DNA of 10,648 bases from Treponema sp. Its GTDB lineage: Bacteria; Spirochaetota; Spirochaetia; Treponematales; Breznakiellaceae. Within the stretch, counting starts at the first letter, position 1, and each line of letters starts with the position of its first letter. This document shows positions 1 through 7,132 of this stretch, in pieces. Under the pieces are notes generated by a model. It did not search any database. It had not been told where the DNA came from and saw nothing but the letters and a program-made list of their open reading frames with translations. Position numbers and translations under genes: made by a program. The stretch covers positions 1 to 10,648 of the forward strand of contig JAITAN010000061.1 of the NCBI GenBank assembly GCA_031284105.1, written 5' to 3'.

Positions 1-46
1 AAACCGATACAATCCCAACCGCTAAAAAACAGGCTAATTTCTTCAT
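1..46 (-). CDS. N-terminus of an exported protein (partial)
   Basis: Only the first 15 codons are in the window. They read MKKLACFLAVGIVSV on the minus strand from an ATG at 46-44. A perfect Shine-Dalgarno (TAAGGAGC, bases 60-53) lies 6 bases upstream. A Lys-Lys start followed by an unbroken hydrophobic run is a typical Sec signal peptide. The Cys at residue 6 is too early for a lipobox. The function cannot be told because the rest lies outside the window. The signal peptide points to a periplasmic or outer-surface product. Confidence 0.7.
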   Translation of the reverse strand, partial: MKKLACFLAVGIVSV

Positions 47-67
47 AATAAAGCTCCTTATCTATAT

Positions 68-94
68 AGTATATCTTTCAATTTCTTTTGTCTA
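68..94 (-). promoter_or_regulatory. Possible sigma-70 promoter for the left-edge gene
   Basis: Read on the minus strand, TAGACA (94-89) and TATACT (73-68) each match the -35 and -10 consensus at 5 of 6 bases. The spacer is 15 bases, shorter than the ideal 17. Transcription would begin near base 61, giving a leader of about 15 bases that still contains the ribosome binding site of the gene starting at 46. The short spacer keeps confidence moderate. Confidence 0.4.
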
Positions 95-114
95 GTACAT
101 TCTCTTTGTATTCT

Positions 115-136
115 CAAAAGAAAGCCGCAAAGCGGC
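115..136 (-). terminator. Terminator-like hairpin, minus strand
   Basis: On the minus strand GCCGC-TTT-GCGGC forms a 5-bp GC-rich stem with a 3-base loop, followed by TTTCTTTT. This is the form of a short intrinsic terminator. It lies just before the promoter-like sequence of the left-edge gene. It is a plausible end for the lepB-PBP-DUF115 operon, now separated from that operon by the IS relic. The stem is short, so efficiency is uncertain. Confidence 0.45.
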
Positions 137-193
137 ATGGAATTATAATTATATCCGTCGGAGATTAAAAGCCTTACATTAGCGTTACCGGAC

Positions 194-208
194 TTCCCCC
201 TAGGGGAA
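194..208. repeat. Short GC-rich inverted repeat
   Basis: TTCCCC and GGGGAA flank a CTA loop, giving a 6-bp stem. It sits at the left margin of the GC-rich IS relic, about 10 bases before recognisable OrfA sequence. I see no matching copy at the right margin of the relic, so I do not call it an IS terminal repeat. Confidence 0.4.
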
Positions 209-216
209 ACGCGCGG

Positions 217-320
217 GATGAAGAGACGGCCCGCCCGCGGAAAGAAAATGCCTGCCTGAGGGAGGCGAATGAAATCCTAAAAAAGCGATGGCCGTCTTCA
301 CGGCAAGGAATCCCCGGCCG
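217..320 (+). pseudogene. IS3 OrfA remnant (transposase helper, C-terminal part)
   Basis: From 217 the frame reads ...RKENACLREANEILKK, the typical end of the IS3 OrfA coiled coil that follows its helix-turn-helix. At 279-285 is A AAA AAG. The family-like continuation (AMAVFTARNP) lies one frame over at 285. This indicates loss of one base from an A-run that in intact IS3 elements also serves as the -1 frameshift site for making OrfAB. The helix-turn-helix part upstream is absent. The fragment cannot make a working protein. Confidence 0.75.
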
Positions 321-855
321 CGGCGTACCCGTTCATGCGGCGGCATCAGGGACGGTACCCCGTTACGAAGACGGCGGGGGAATTGGGGGCCGGTCGAAGC
401 GGGCGGTATGCGCGGCTTGTAAGAAAGCCTAGCGGACACGAGCGGACGGAGCCGGCGCTCGTGAGGCTCATCGGCCGGATACGTGAAGCGCACCGGGGGC
501 GTTAGGGGAGTCCACGGGTATGGCGGACCTTGCTTCAGGAGTTTCGAGTGAGGGTACGCCGAAAACGGGCGGAGCGGCCGATGAGGGAGCGGGGATTGAA
601 GGCTCGAAGGAAGAAGCGGGGGGTGGACACGACGGACTCAGGACATTCACCGCCCGCGGCGGAGAACCTGCGGTGATGCTAGAGTTATGGCGGGCGTTTT
701 CGGAGGACGGGGAAGCCGGTCATGTGTGCGACGCGCTTATGACGGCCCGCACGAACCGCAAGCCGAAGCGCGGCATCCTCTTTCATTACAGCACTGCTTA
801 ACCTACTGTCCGTCATATCGGGGGAAGTCCTGTAGAGGTCCGTGTAGGGCAGGTC
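284..855 (+). pseudogene. IS3 OrfB remnant (DDE transposase)
   Basis: Frame 2 from about 284 reads YPFMRRHQGRYPVTKTAGELG from 326, then LIGRIREAHRGR, a TAG stop at 503-505, and GSPRVWRTLLQEF. The stop sits where the family has the Tyr of GRYGSPR. The frame continues through LKARRKKRGVDTTDSGHSP to AAENL at 670. The conserved DITY segment with the first catalytic Asp is missing. Homology resumes in another frame with VMLELWRAFSEDGEAGHVCDALMTA and RKPKRGILFH up to about 795. The expected SDRG (second Asp) after FH is lost, and a faint tail follows in a third frame. It is a multiply broken, inactive transposase gene. Confidence 0.8.
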
Positions 856-893
856 TGACCTACCGCCGTTTGATAAATAAGACAAGGCGCTGT

Positions 894-2516
894 CTATGGT
901 AAGATCGTAGCGGGCGGAGTCTCCATTCCCGTCTGGCTCCCGGCAGCAAAGTCCCGCTCGATCTTTTCAAAAGCATTTTGCAGAAACGAATGTATTTCCG
1001 CTCTGCGGGGCGGTAAAGACAGAATAGCGTCCGCACGGGCCGTTTCCAAACCGTTAATCGCAAGCCCTTCTTCGGATAGCGAATAGACCGTGGCTTTATT
1101 CCGGGAGTGAGCGGAATGTATGGAAAAAAGCCTATTCTCAAACCACGCCGCATAGAGAGACAGTTTTTTATCGGTCAACACCCTGCCGCCGTTCGCCGCG
1201 GCCGCATAAAAAGGCTCGCCGTCCCGTAATGCCCTGAATGAACGGGTTTCTGCAGGGCATAGACGCGCAGCGTGCGCGTTGGCTTGTTTCTCAAAGAAAG
1301 CATCTTTGAAATGCGTTTTATAATGAGGAAACGAAAGGTCCAGTCCCGCTATGAAGATGACGGAAGGATCGAGCCAAAGACAGAAGTCAAAAGCGGTTGT
1401 CGCGACAGATCCGCCCGAGCCGAGGCATCCCTTTGGATCGACCTTGTCTTCAATCTCTTTGCCAAACGGGAGCCGCGTTGCAAATAGAAAAATGCGCTTC
1501 CCACGGTGCAGCGTGAGCGGATATATGGCGCTCTCGGTTACAAGGCAGGTATTTGACACGATAAGACGATCAAGGTGCCGTGAGTTCCAATATTGGGGAT
1601 CGCCGCTGACGGTCCAATCAGGATCAACGCCGGCTCTGATCAGATAATTCAAACTTGTGTCAACGCCGGCAACCGCGCACCGTTCGGAAAACGCGGGTAG
1701 CAAGGCGGCAATGCCGTCCAGAGAAGGACCCGCGGCAACGAGTAGAAGGGGAATCTCATGTTTCAAAAGACCTTTTAGTCTGGAAATGCCGGGATATTTA
1801 CAAATGCAATCAGAAATCGCAGTGTTTTTTATGAAATTCCGCGTCCAGCGATCCCCAAAGCGTTTATAAGTCGCCTCGTTTACGCTCTCCTTTGTTGTCC
1901 ATACGTTTATGCGCTGCTCAACGCCCCCGTACCATTCTTCGTCAAGCTGAACAAGGGCGCGGTTTTTAAGAATATATATATTATTTTTTTCATTTTTTTT
2001 ATGTTCTTTGCTAAAAAGGGAAAGCGCCCCAAAGATTGCATCTTCCGCTCCTCCAAGCATAAATACAACGGTATTTTTCGATAAAAAACCGGTAAAATCT
2101 CTGGTTTCAAAGGCTTTTTTGAGTATTTCAGGGTGTTTTTCAACAACGATGATGGGACGGCTGTTCCCGCATTGTTCCGCAGCCGCAACAACCGCGTATC
2201 CCAGCCCAAAACCCAGCGCAACAATGACGCCGGTTTCTGTACCGGTATCCGTTAGAGGCGGCGCATTCTGCGGCGCAAGGCGCGCCGCAAGACGCTCCGC
2301 CTCTCGTTTCGGCTCCCGCCTTGAATGAACGTACGTTCCATGTACAACCAGCGTAGGTTCTCCATTCGCCGCGGTTTCAAGCCTCAACGCCGAAGCCGGT
2401 GCGGTATGCGTATCCGCGATTTGTTCTACAAGACCCGGAGCCAGTGTTCCGATAAGCGCGGCGTTTTTTGCCCATATTTCGTTTTTTCCCATACGGTCAA
2501 ACTTTTCAAAATACAC
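894..2516 (-). CDS. DUF115 / Maf-like protein (motility accessory, glycosyltransferase-like)
   Basis: This 540-residue protein matches the DUF115 family (6-hydroxymethylpterin pyrophosphokinase MptE-like fold). Spirochaetal and epsilonproteobacterial members are called motility accessory factors and are linked to flagellin glycosylation. Visible signatures are a Gly-rich GFGLGY at 102-107, VEKHPE at 125-130, AAGPSL at 261-266, GVDTS at 284-288, SGDP at 304-307, GSGGS at 366-370 and GLDLS at 391-395. There is no signal peptide or membrane segment, so it is cytoplasmic. The chosen start is a GTG with a weak GGAA upstream; an ATG at 2492 (residue 9) is the alternative. It lies 3 bases after the PBP stop as the last gene of the operon. 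The sugar-transfer role is known only for relatives and is inferred here. Confidence 0.8.
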   Translation of the reverse strand: MYFEKFDRMGKNEIWAKNAALIGTLAPGLVEQIADTHTAPASALRLETAANGEPTLVVHGTYVHSRREPKREAERLAARLAPQNAPPLTDTGTETGVIVALGFGLGYAVVAAAEQCGNSRPIIVVEKHPEILKKAFETRDFTGFLSKNTVVFMLGGAEDAIFGALSLFSKEHKKNEKNNIYILKNRALVQLDEEWYGGVEQRINVWTTKESVNEATYKRFGDRWTRNFIKNTAISDCICKYPGISRLKGLLKHEIPLLLVAAGPSLDGIAALLPAFSERCAVAGVDTSLNYLIRAGVDPDWTVSGDPQYWNSRHLDRLIVSNTCLVTESAIYPLTLHRGKRIFLFATRLPFGKEIEDKVDPKGCLGSGGSVATTAFDFCLWLDPSVIFIAGLDLSFPHYKTHFKDAFFEKQANAHAARLCPAETRSFRALRDGEPFYAAAANGGRVLTDKKLSLYAAWFENRLFSIHSAHSRNKATVYSLSEEGLAINGLETARADAILSLPPRRAEIHSFLQNAFEKIERDFAAGSQTGMETPPATILP

Positions 2517-2519
2517 GCT

Positions 2520-4547
2520 TTATTCCAAATACAGCGTAATAGTATCCCCATGCACAAGCTGTGCGCCTGGGGAAGGAGTCTGCGTTTTCACGTGTCCGTT
2601 ACCCTCTAATTGAATGATGTAGCCGGAATCCATCTCAAATAAAGGGATAAGGCTCAATTTTGAATACCCTCTCAAATCGGGCATAACGTCACCCAAGAGC
2701 GGAAGGGGCGGTTCCTCGTTAAAATATACGGTATTGGGTTGTTGTTCAACCAGATTTTTCCCCCGCGGCAGTTTCAAATAATCGGCGAGGGCTTCCGCTG
2801 CTTTTCTAATCGGAACGGTTGCGATACGTCCGCCAAGGTAGGATTCGCCCTGAGGTTTCACGATCACCACGTAGAGGATAAGTTTAGGATCATCGGTGGG
2901 AAATATCGCCATGCAACTTGCAATAAAATCCGTTTCAGAATACGCGCCGCCTTCCGCGACTTGGGCGGTTCCGGTCTTAACGGCCATGGGAATGTCGCCG
3001 ATGGCGGCTCTCCAGCCCGTGCCGTCAACTTCCGTAGCGGCCTGCATATACCGCAAAAGGCTCGCCGCGGTTTGCTCGCTCATCACCCGCTTGGGCGCGA
3101 CCGGCTCCGCAGGATAGGGCGTCTCGGTTCCATCCGGCGCGGTGAGCTTCAGCACCAGCTTGGGCTGAACCATCATTCCCTTATTGGCAATGGCGCTTGC
3201 GGCTTGAAGCATTTGCAGCATGGACACCGATATACCTTGCCCGATGGCAAGCGTGGGTTTGAAACGCCGGCTATTTTCCTCCCTGAAAATACCGGTCGTT
3301 TCACTCGGACTACCGGAGCCGATACGCTGCCCAAATCCGAAGTTGTAAATTTTATTGTAAAAAACCCTGCTCTCTATGCGGTCTGATGCCAGACTTACGC
3401 CCACGTTACACGAAATTGCGATGATTCGCTCGGCATTTACGGTACCGTGAACGGCAAGATCGGTAATGGCGGGATTCACAAGGCTATATCGTCCGGTACA
3501 AACAAAGGTGGAGTTTTCGGTGATCGCTCCCGTATCTAAAAGAGCGGCAACCGAAAATATTTTGAATACCGAACCCGGCTCATACGCGTAGAGCGCGGGC
3601 TGGTACCGCCATGTCGCGCCCGGATACGCATTGTAATTATTCGGATCAAAATCAGGCAGCGAAGCGGAACCGAGAATTTCTCCGGTATACGGATTCATCG
3701 CGGTAAGCATAATGGACTGGGCTTTATTTTCAATAAGGGTCTCCTGCGCTATCTGCTCCAGAAAATGTTGAACATTCACATCTATGGAAAGCATCAACTG
3801 CTTACCGCTTTTCGCTGAAGTGGGTCTAAGCTCAGACTCAAACGACCATTCAATGCCTTCTTTTCCGTCATTATCCCTGCCGACCATACCGATGATTTGG
3901 CTCGCCAGCTTTTTTTCGGGATATACCCTGCTGGCAAATATGTCGGCCCTGATATAGTCAAGACTCCTCCTGTTTTCAAACGCGGCTCTTTCCGCATCCT
4001 CCACAGCCTTTTTCCTTGCGTTTTCGTTATTACGGTACATACTGTTAATACGCTCATAATCGGCTTCGTCCAGTATACCCGCTTTTGCAGCCTTGAGCCT
4101 ATTCATAACGGTCTCATCAAGGTTTCTTTTTAGTACCACATAATCCGTTGGCGTTGACCTTATAATAGTTAGAATCTCGGAGGGAGTCATGGAGAGAATC
4201 GGAGAGAGCGTTTCGCTGATGTTACGGCATATTCCCATGTCAAGCTCATCCGTATTGGTCTGCGGATTTTTTACGCTGATTGCAGATTTCATGAGGCTCA
4301 CCGTCCCCAATTTGGTTTCAACCGCCAAGAGACGCCCATTCCGGTCAACGATGGCTCCGCGTTCCGTTATAACCGCGCGGGTATACTCTGGCACTTCACG
4401 CTTTTGGGCGGGATCGAGCATGAGCATACCGTACCGTACTATAATTCCCAATGCCAGAACCGCAAAAACAATGATATAACATACAAACCGGATGAAATAT
4501 TTGTTTTTATTAGTAGCGTAATCACCGGTACCGTTCATTTCATCCAC
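2520..4547 (-). CDS. ftsI: Class B penicillin-binding protein, FtsI/PBP3-like, with a PASTA domain
   Basis: This is a 675-residue peptidoglycan transpeptidase of the septal type. It has a short cytoplasmic N-terminus, one membrane anchor at about 17-44, and the class B dimerisation domain opening with RGAIVDRNGRLLA at 63-75. All three active-site motifs are intact: SVFK 326-329 (acylated Ser326), SCN 379-381 and KTG 524-526. One PASTA domain fills about 620-675. The GTG start at 4547 is favoured because AGGAAAGG stands 4 bases upstream. An ATG at 4538 forms an ATGA overlap with the lepB stop and is the alternative. Either way it is translationally coupled to lepB. MrdA (elongation PBP2) is the other class B option, but the PASTA tail favours the FtsI branch. 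Confidence 0.9.
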   Translation of the reverse strand: MDEMNGTGDYATNKNKYFIRFVCYIIVFAVLALGIIVRYGMLMLDPAQKREVPEYTRAVITERGAIVDRNGRLLAVETKLGTVSLMKSAISVKNPQTNTDELDMGICRNISETLSPILSMTPSEILTIIRSTPTDYVVLKRNLDETVMNRLKAAKAGILDEADYERINSMYRNNENARKKAVEDAERAAFENRRSLDYIRADIFASRVYPEKKLASQIIGMVGRDNDGKEGIEWSFESELRPTSAKSGKQLMLSIDVNVQHFLEQIAQETLIENKAQSIMLTAMNPYTGEILGSASLPDFDPNNYNAYPGATWRYQPALYAYEPGSVFKIFSVAALLDTGAITENSTFVCTGRYSLVNPAITDLAVHGTVNAERIIAISCNVGVSLASDRIESRVFYNKIYNFGFGQRIGSGSPSETTGIFREENSRRFKPTLAIGQGISVSMLQMLQAASAIANKGMMVQPKLVLKLTAPDGTETPYPAEPVAPKRVMSEQTAASLLRYMQAATEVDGTGWRAAIGDIPMAVKTGTAQVAEGGAYSETDFIASCMAIFPTDDPKLILYVVIVKPQGESYLGGRIATVPIRKAAEALADYLKLPRGKNLVEQQPNTVYFNEEPPLPLLGDVMPDLRGYSKLSLIPLFEMDSGYIIQLEGNGHVKTQTPSPGAQLVHGDTITLYLE

Positions 4548-4936
4548 AATGCCTTTCCTATAATACGATCTATCGGTACAGGTCCGTAGGAGGCAGAATC
4601 AAAAGAGACGGAAGGGTTGTCGCCTCTTGCAATGAATTCACGCTGCCGTGTGATTCCCACACAGCGTTTTACAGCCGTTACCCCCGAAGGCGTCCAGAAA
4701 ACAACCACATCACCTATCGTCGGTTCTGCCCACTGCACCATGTATGTTTCCGCCCATGGCAGCCGAAAACCGTAAGAAAGCTTCCCTATCACGAGTACGG
4801 TACCGGGTTTTATCGCCGGTTCCATCGAACTTCCTTGGGCAATCATAACGTCAAAGAAACAGGCTTTCATAAGAACAGCCGTAATCAACGCCCCCAAAAT
4901 AGCGTATAAAGTTCTTGGAGAGTCAATCCTTTCCAT
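4535..4936 (-). CDS. lepB: Signal peptidase I (short form)
   Basis: This enzyme cuts signal peptides from exported proteins at the outer face of the inner membrane. With the ATG at 4936 it has 133 residues. One anchor lies at about 9-28, then the box QGSSMEP with nucleophile Ser37, the general base Lys90 in TAVKRCVG, and the late box GDNPSVSFDSASYGPVP at 105-121, ending IIGKALW. All catalytic elements are present and the protein is at the short end of the family. Another ATG at 4942 gives two more residues. Neither start has a Shine-Dalgarno, and the predicted promoter places transcription start almost on the ATG. It is first in the operon with the PBP and DUF115 genes, and its stop overlaps the PBP start. 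Confidence 0.9.
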   Translation of the reverse strand: MERIDSPRTLYAILGALITAVLMKACFFDVMIAQGSSMEPAIKPGTVLVIGKLSYGFRLPWAETYMVQWAEPTIGDVVVFWTPSGVTAVKRCVGITRQREFIARGDNPSVSFDSASYGPVPIDRIIGKALWMK

Positions 4937-4937
4937 G

Positions 4938-4954
4938 AACATTATGATAATGTT
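4938..4954. promoter_or_regulatory. Perfect 17-bp inverted repeat in the divergent lepB/M23 gap (operator candidate)
   Basis: AACATTAT-G-ATAATGTT is a perfect 8+1+8 palindrome. It covers the predicted lepB -10 and lies 20 bases before the M23 ATG. Its shape and its GATAATG half resemble sites of Fur-family regulators, but no regulator is identified. On the plus strand it is followed by ten T, so it also looks like a weak terminator. That reading is less likely because no plus-strand gene ends here. Confidence 0.45.
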
Positions 4955-4972
4955 TTTTTTTTGTTTTGTCGA
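4944..4972 (-). promoter_or_regulatory. Predicted sigma-70 promoter of the lepB operon
   Basis: On the minus strand TCGACA (4972-4967) and TATCAT (4949-4944) each match consensus at 5 of 6 bases, with an ideal 17-base spacer that includes a run of ten A. The start of transcription would fall near 4937, next to the lepB ATG at 4936. The -35 reaches the edge of the divergent M23 gene, and the -10 lies inside a perfect inverted repeat. Confidence 0.55.
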
Positions 4973-4974
4973 TA

Positions 4975-6249
4975 ATGAAAAATATGAGCGATGATATTCT
5001 GTCACAACAGTACATCGATGGGCACCGCTATTCTTCTCCTATACTTGAAAAAATGGGCAGCCAGTTAAGTGTTTATGATCCAAGAAAAACGTATTCAGCG
5101 CAATTACCTACAGTTCCTACTATTTCCCAACCAAAACAGCATTACGAGAATCGCGGAAAACCCATAACAACGCATACATATACCATTTCTCAGCCTGTAA
5201 AAAAGCAGAGGCAAAAAACAAAAAGAACCATCTCCTATCCCGACCCTGAATCCCAGTACCGGCGTGAACCGCGTCAACGCTCATCGAGAAAAAAAGAAAA
5301 AACTGTTCTGAAGCCGGTCTTTTTTGTCTATATTTTTATCATCGTGGCGGTACTGTTTCTCGCGTTCTTGGTACTGAATTGGCAGATACAGCCCAACACA
5401 ACACTGAAAATCGATCCCGGACCCGACGGCAGCATTGAAATGTATCTTGAAGAATACGCAGGCTTGCTTCCCGGAGAAGAATTTGTTGATCCCGATTTTC
5501 CCCTTGAGATAACCCAGATTTTTTCTACTAAGCCGTATACGGTCGTACGAGGCGATACCGTATCAGGCATTGCGAGCCGTTTCAGCCTCTCAATGGATGC
5601 GATTGTTGCGCTGAACGGCATTTCTAACGCGAGGAGATTACAAGAAGGAAAAACGCTGAAAATTCCCAACATGGATGGAATCCCGTACACGATACGGGCG
5701 GGAGATACTTATCAAAAAATAGCGGATAATTTCAAGGTACCGCTTCAAGTCATCCTCGATGCAAACGATATTCAGAATGAAATCATGAACCCCGGCGACA
5801 TACTTTTTATTCCAGGCGCGCAGATGAAACGGGAAGACCTGAAAATGGCACTCGGCGATTACTTCATGTGGCCCCTTAAAGAGCGGACTATTACTTCTCC
5901 GTATGGTTGGAGGCTAGACCCTTTTACCGGTATCGGAGGACGGGTGCATGAAGGGATAGATCTTTCCGCTAAGATCGGAACAACGGTCAGAGCAGCTATG
6001 GACGGTAGAGTTATTAAAATCGGTAACAGCGCAATCTATGGTAAATACATCATCATATCTCATGGGAATGGGTTTGAAACCCTATATGGTCATTTGAGCC
6101 TTTATTCGATCAAAGAAGGCGCGTTTGTATATCAAGGAACCAAAATTGCCGAATCCGGTGGAACGGGGCAGGTTACGGGTCCTCATCTTCATTTCGGCGT
6201 ATACAAAAATGGAAAATCCATCAACCCTCTTGATTATTTGGCAAAATGA
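4975..6249 (+). CDS. Membrane-anchored LysM / M23 (LytM-type) peptidase
   Basis: Numbered from a TTG at 4966, this 427-residue protein has a long polar, Arg/Lys/Ser-rich cytoplasmic N-terminus (1-117) and one membrane segment at about 118-138. Two LysM peptidoglycan-binding domains follow (about 190-233 and 240-283), then an M23 zinc metallopeptidase domain (about 310-427). The zinc and catalytic residues are intact: His328 and Asp332 in HEGID, His376 in YGHLS, and His407/His409 in HLHFG. It is therefore a likely active peptidoglycan endopeptidase, not a degenerate EnvC-like activator. I chose the ATG at 4975; TTG 4966 and ATG 4984 are possible and none has a clear ribosome binding site. It is the first gene of the plus-strand operon, divergent from lepB. 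Confidence 0.88.
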   Translation: MKNMSDDILSQQYIDGHRYSSPILEKMGSQLSVYDPRKTYSAQLPTVPTISQPKQHYENRGKPITTHTYTISQPVKKQRQKTKRTISYPDPESQYRREPRQRSSRKKEKTVLKPVFFVYIFIIVAVLFLAFLVLNWQIQPNTTLKIDPGPDGSIEMYLEEYAGLLPGEEFVDPDFPLEITQIFSTKPYTVVRGDTVSGIASRFSLSMDAIVALNGISNARRLQEGKTLKIPNMDGIPYTIRAGDTYQKIADNFKVPLQVILDANDIQNEIMNPGDILFIPGAQMKREDLKMALGDYFMWPLKERTITSPYGWRLDPFTGIGGRVHEGIDLSAKIGTTVRAAMDGRVIKIGNSAIYGKYIIISHGNGFETLYGHLSLYSIKEGAFVYQGTKIAESGGTGQVTGPHLHFGVYKNGKSINPLDYLAK

Positions 6250-6255
6250 GTTATA

Positions 6256-7128
6256 TTGAACCCTGTGAAACGCTTTTTCTTTATTATGGCGATATGTTTG
6301 ACAGGCGCTTTTCTCTTTGCCCAGAACAATAATTTTGATCTGGGTGAATCGTTGTTCCTGCAAAATAAGCCGGAAGAATCGCTCGCCTACCTCGAAGCCG
6401 CCGTTACCGCCCGTGATGCGCCTTTACAGGCGTACCTTTATCTTGGTATGGCATATCGGCAGCTCAACCGCCCTGACGATGCCGTTGCTATTTACAAAAA
6501 AATTCTGCCCAATGCCGGAGACAGTACAGCGCTTGTCGCGTACAATCTAGGAAACGTATATTACAGCAAGGGAGATTTTCCTTCGGCGGAAGCCTGTTAC
6601 ACACAGGCAATACAGGAGGACGATTCTTTTGCGCCGGCTTATTTGAACCGTGCAAATGCTAGACTCCAAAACGGCAGCATTGATCAAGCTGTCGCCGATT
6701 ATGCTTATTACCTTACACTGGATGCCGATACCCCCCAAAGAACTCAAATCGAAGCCGTACTTGCAGCTATTCAAAAAGCCGAGGACGAGGCGGCCGTCGA
6801 GAATCAGTACAAAGCCGACAAAGAAGCGGCTATCCTTGCCAAGGCTCAGGAACAGGAACGGCAGGCGATGGACAGCATACCGGGGATACGGGAAGCGTTG
6901 CAAACTATGGAAGGCATTGTCTTATCAATAAAGACGGAGGAGGAGGTTGTTGCGGACGGCGGTGCAGATAACGGCGGCAGCACTGCATCCGCTGCTGAAT
7001 CGGTTGCCGTACCGGCGGATACGCTTGAAGGTCTGCCGCCGGTGAATGAAACCGAATCGGATATATCCGAGAATTCTGAAAATTCTGAAGATTCGGAACA
7101 TAAAGAAAGTCTGGTTAAGGAGGAATAA
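6256..7128 (+). CDS. Exported TPR-repeat protein with acidic tail
   Basis: This 290-residue protein has a signal peptide (MNPVKRFFFIMAICLTGAFL, then FAQ) with likely cleavage after FA at residue 22. About four tetratricopeptide repeats span 27-157, with typical signatures such as AYLYLGMAYRQLNRPDDAVAIY. A charged, probably coiled-coil stretch covers 162-205. The low-complexity C-terminus is rich in Gly, Ser and Glu and ends in SEN/SED repeats. It is probably a periplasmic scaffold that binds partner proteins, and the M23 neighbour suggests envelope work. Start: TTG at 6256 with a weak GAG, 6 bases after the M23 stop; GTG at 6265 is the alternative. It resembles BatE-type TPR proteins only in layout, and no Bat/MoxR neighbours are seen. 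Confidence 0.78.
   Translation: MNPVKRFFFIMAICLTGAFLFAQNNNFDLGESLFLQNKPEESLAYLEAAVTARDAPLQAYLYLGMAYRQLNRPDDAVAIYKKILPNAGDSTALVAYNLGNVYYSKGDFPSAEACYTQAIQEDDSFAPAYLNRANARLQNGSIDQAVADYAYYLTLDADTPQRTQIEAVLAAIQKAEDEAAVENQYKADKEAAILAKAQEQERQAMDSIPGIREALQTMEGIVLSIKTEEEVVADGGADNGGSTASAAESVAVPADTLEGLPPVNETESDISENSENSEDSEHKESLVKEE
7066..7098 (+). repeat. 9-base tandem repeat inside the TPR gene
   Basis: About 3.7 units of a 9-base repeat of the form TCN-GAR-RAT encode Ser-Glu-Asn/Asp near the C-terminus of the TPR protein. Repeats in whole codons allow copy-number change without a frameshift, so the length of the acidic tail may differ among strains. Confidence 0.6.
7117..7123 (+). promoter_or_regulatory. 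Ribosome binding site deciding the AI-2E permease start
   Basis: AAGGAGG lies inside the last codons of the TPR gene, 9 bases before the TTG at 7133. No ATG or GTG occurs at a suitable distance, so this site fixes a TTG start for the permease and couples it to TPR translation. Confidence 0.7.
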
Positions 7129-7132
7129 AGAC

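Larger units (their letters stand above)
212..855 (+). mobile_element. IS3-family insertion sequence relic
   Basis: This GC-rich stretch carries pieces of both IS3-family transposase frames in order: the end of OrfA with its leucine-zipper-like tail, then OrfB with the RGRYGSPR-like and DSGHSPPAAENL-like segments, then a VCDALMTA...RKPKRGILFH piece. These match the order and spacing of IS3 OrfAB proteins as I know the family. The 5' part of orfA, the middle of orfB (first catalytic Asp) and the 3' end (final Glu) are missing or unrecognisable. I could not find terminal inverted repeats or a target duplication, so the borders are approximate. The element cannot move by itself. Confidence 0.82.

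Noticed and set aside
200..493. 97-codon minus-strand open frame
   Set aside because: Antisense to the IS3 OrfA/OrfB remnants, which explain the sequence better; GC-rich DNA often leaves such frames open.
520..801. 93-codon open frame starting ATG on the plus strand
   Set aside because: It is largely the wrong frame of the IS3 orfB relic at its 5' half and a true orfB piece only at its 3' half; it is not an independent gene.
180..890. Group II intron or structured RNA
   Set aside because: Considered because of the GC-rich, non-open character, but no domain V or reverse transcriptase text was found, and IS3 transposase pieces account for the stretch.
880..895. Possible terminator hairpin at the DUF115 stop (AGACA/TGTCT)
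   Set aside because: Only a 5-bp stem with a 6-base loop, overlapping the stop codon and followed by a broken T-run; too weak to call.
2739..3386. 215-codon plus-strand open frame
   Set aside because: Antisense to the PBP transpeptidase domain, whose motifs are intact; the product is His/Arg/Gly-rich without family features.
4938..4962. Intrinsic terminator on the plus strand (palindrome followed by ten T)
   Set aside because: The stem is almost all A/T, the perfect repeat leaves a one-base loop, and no plus-strand gene ends here; an operator is the better reading.
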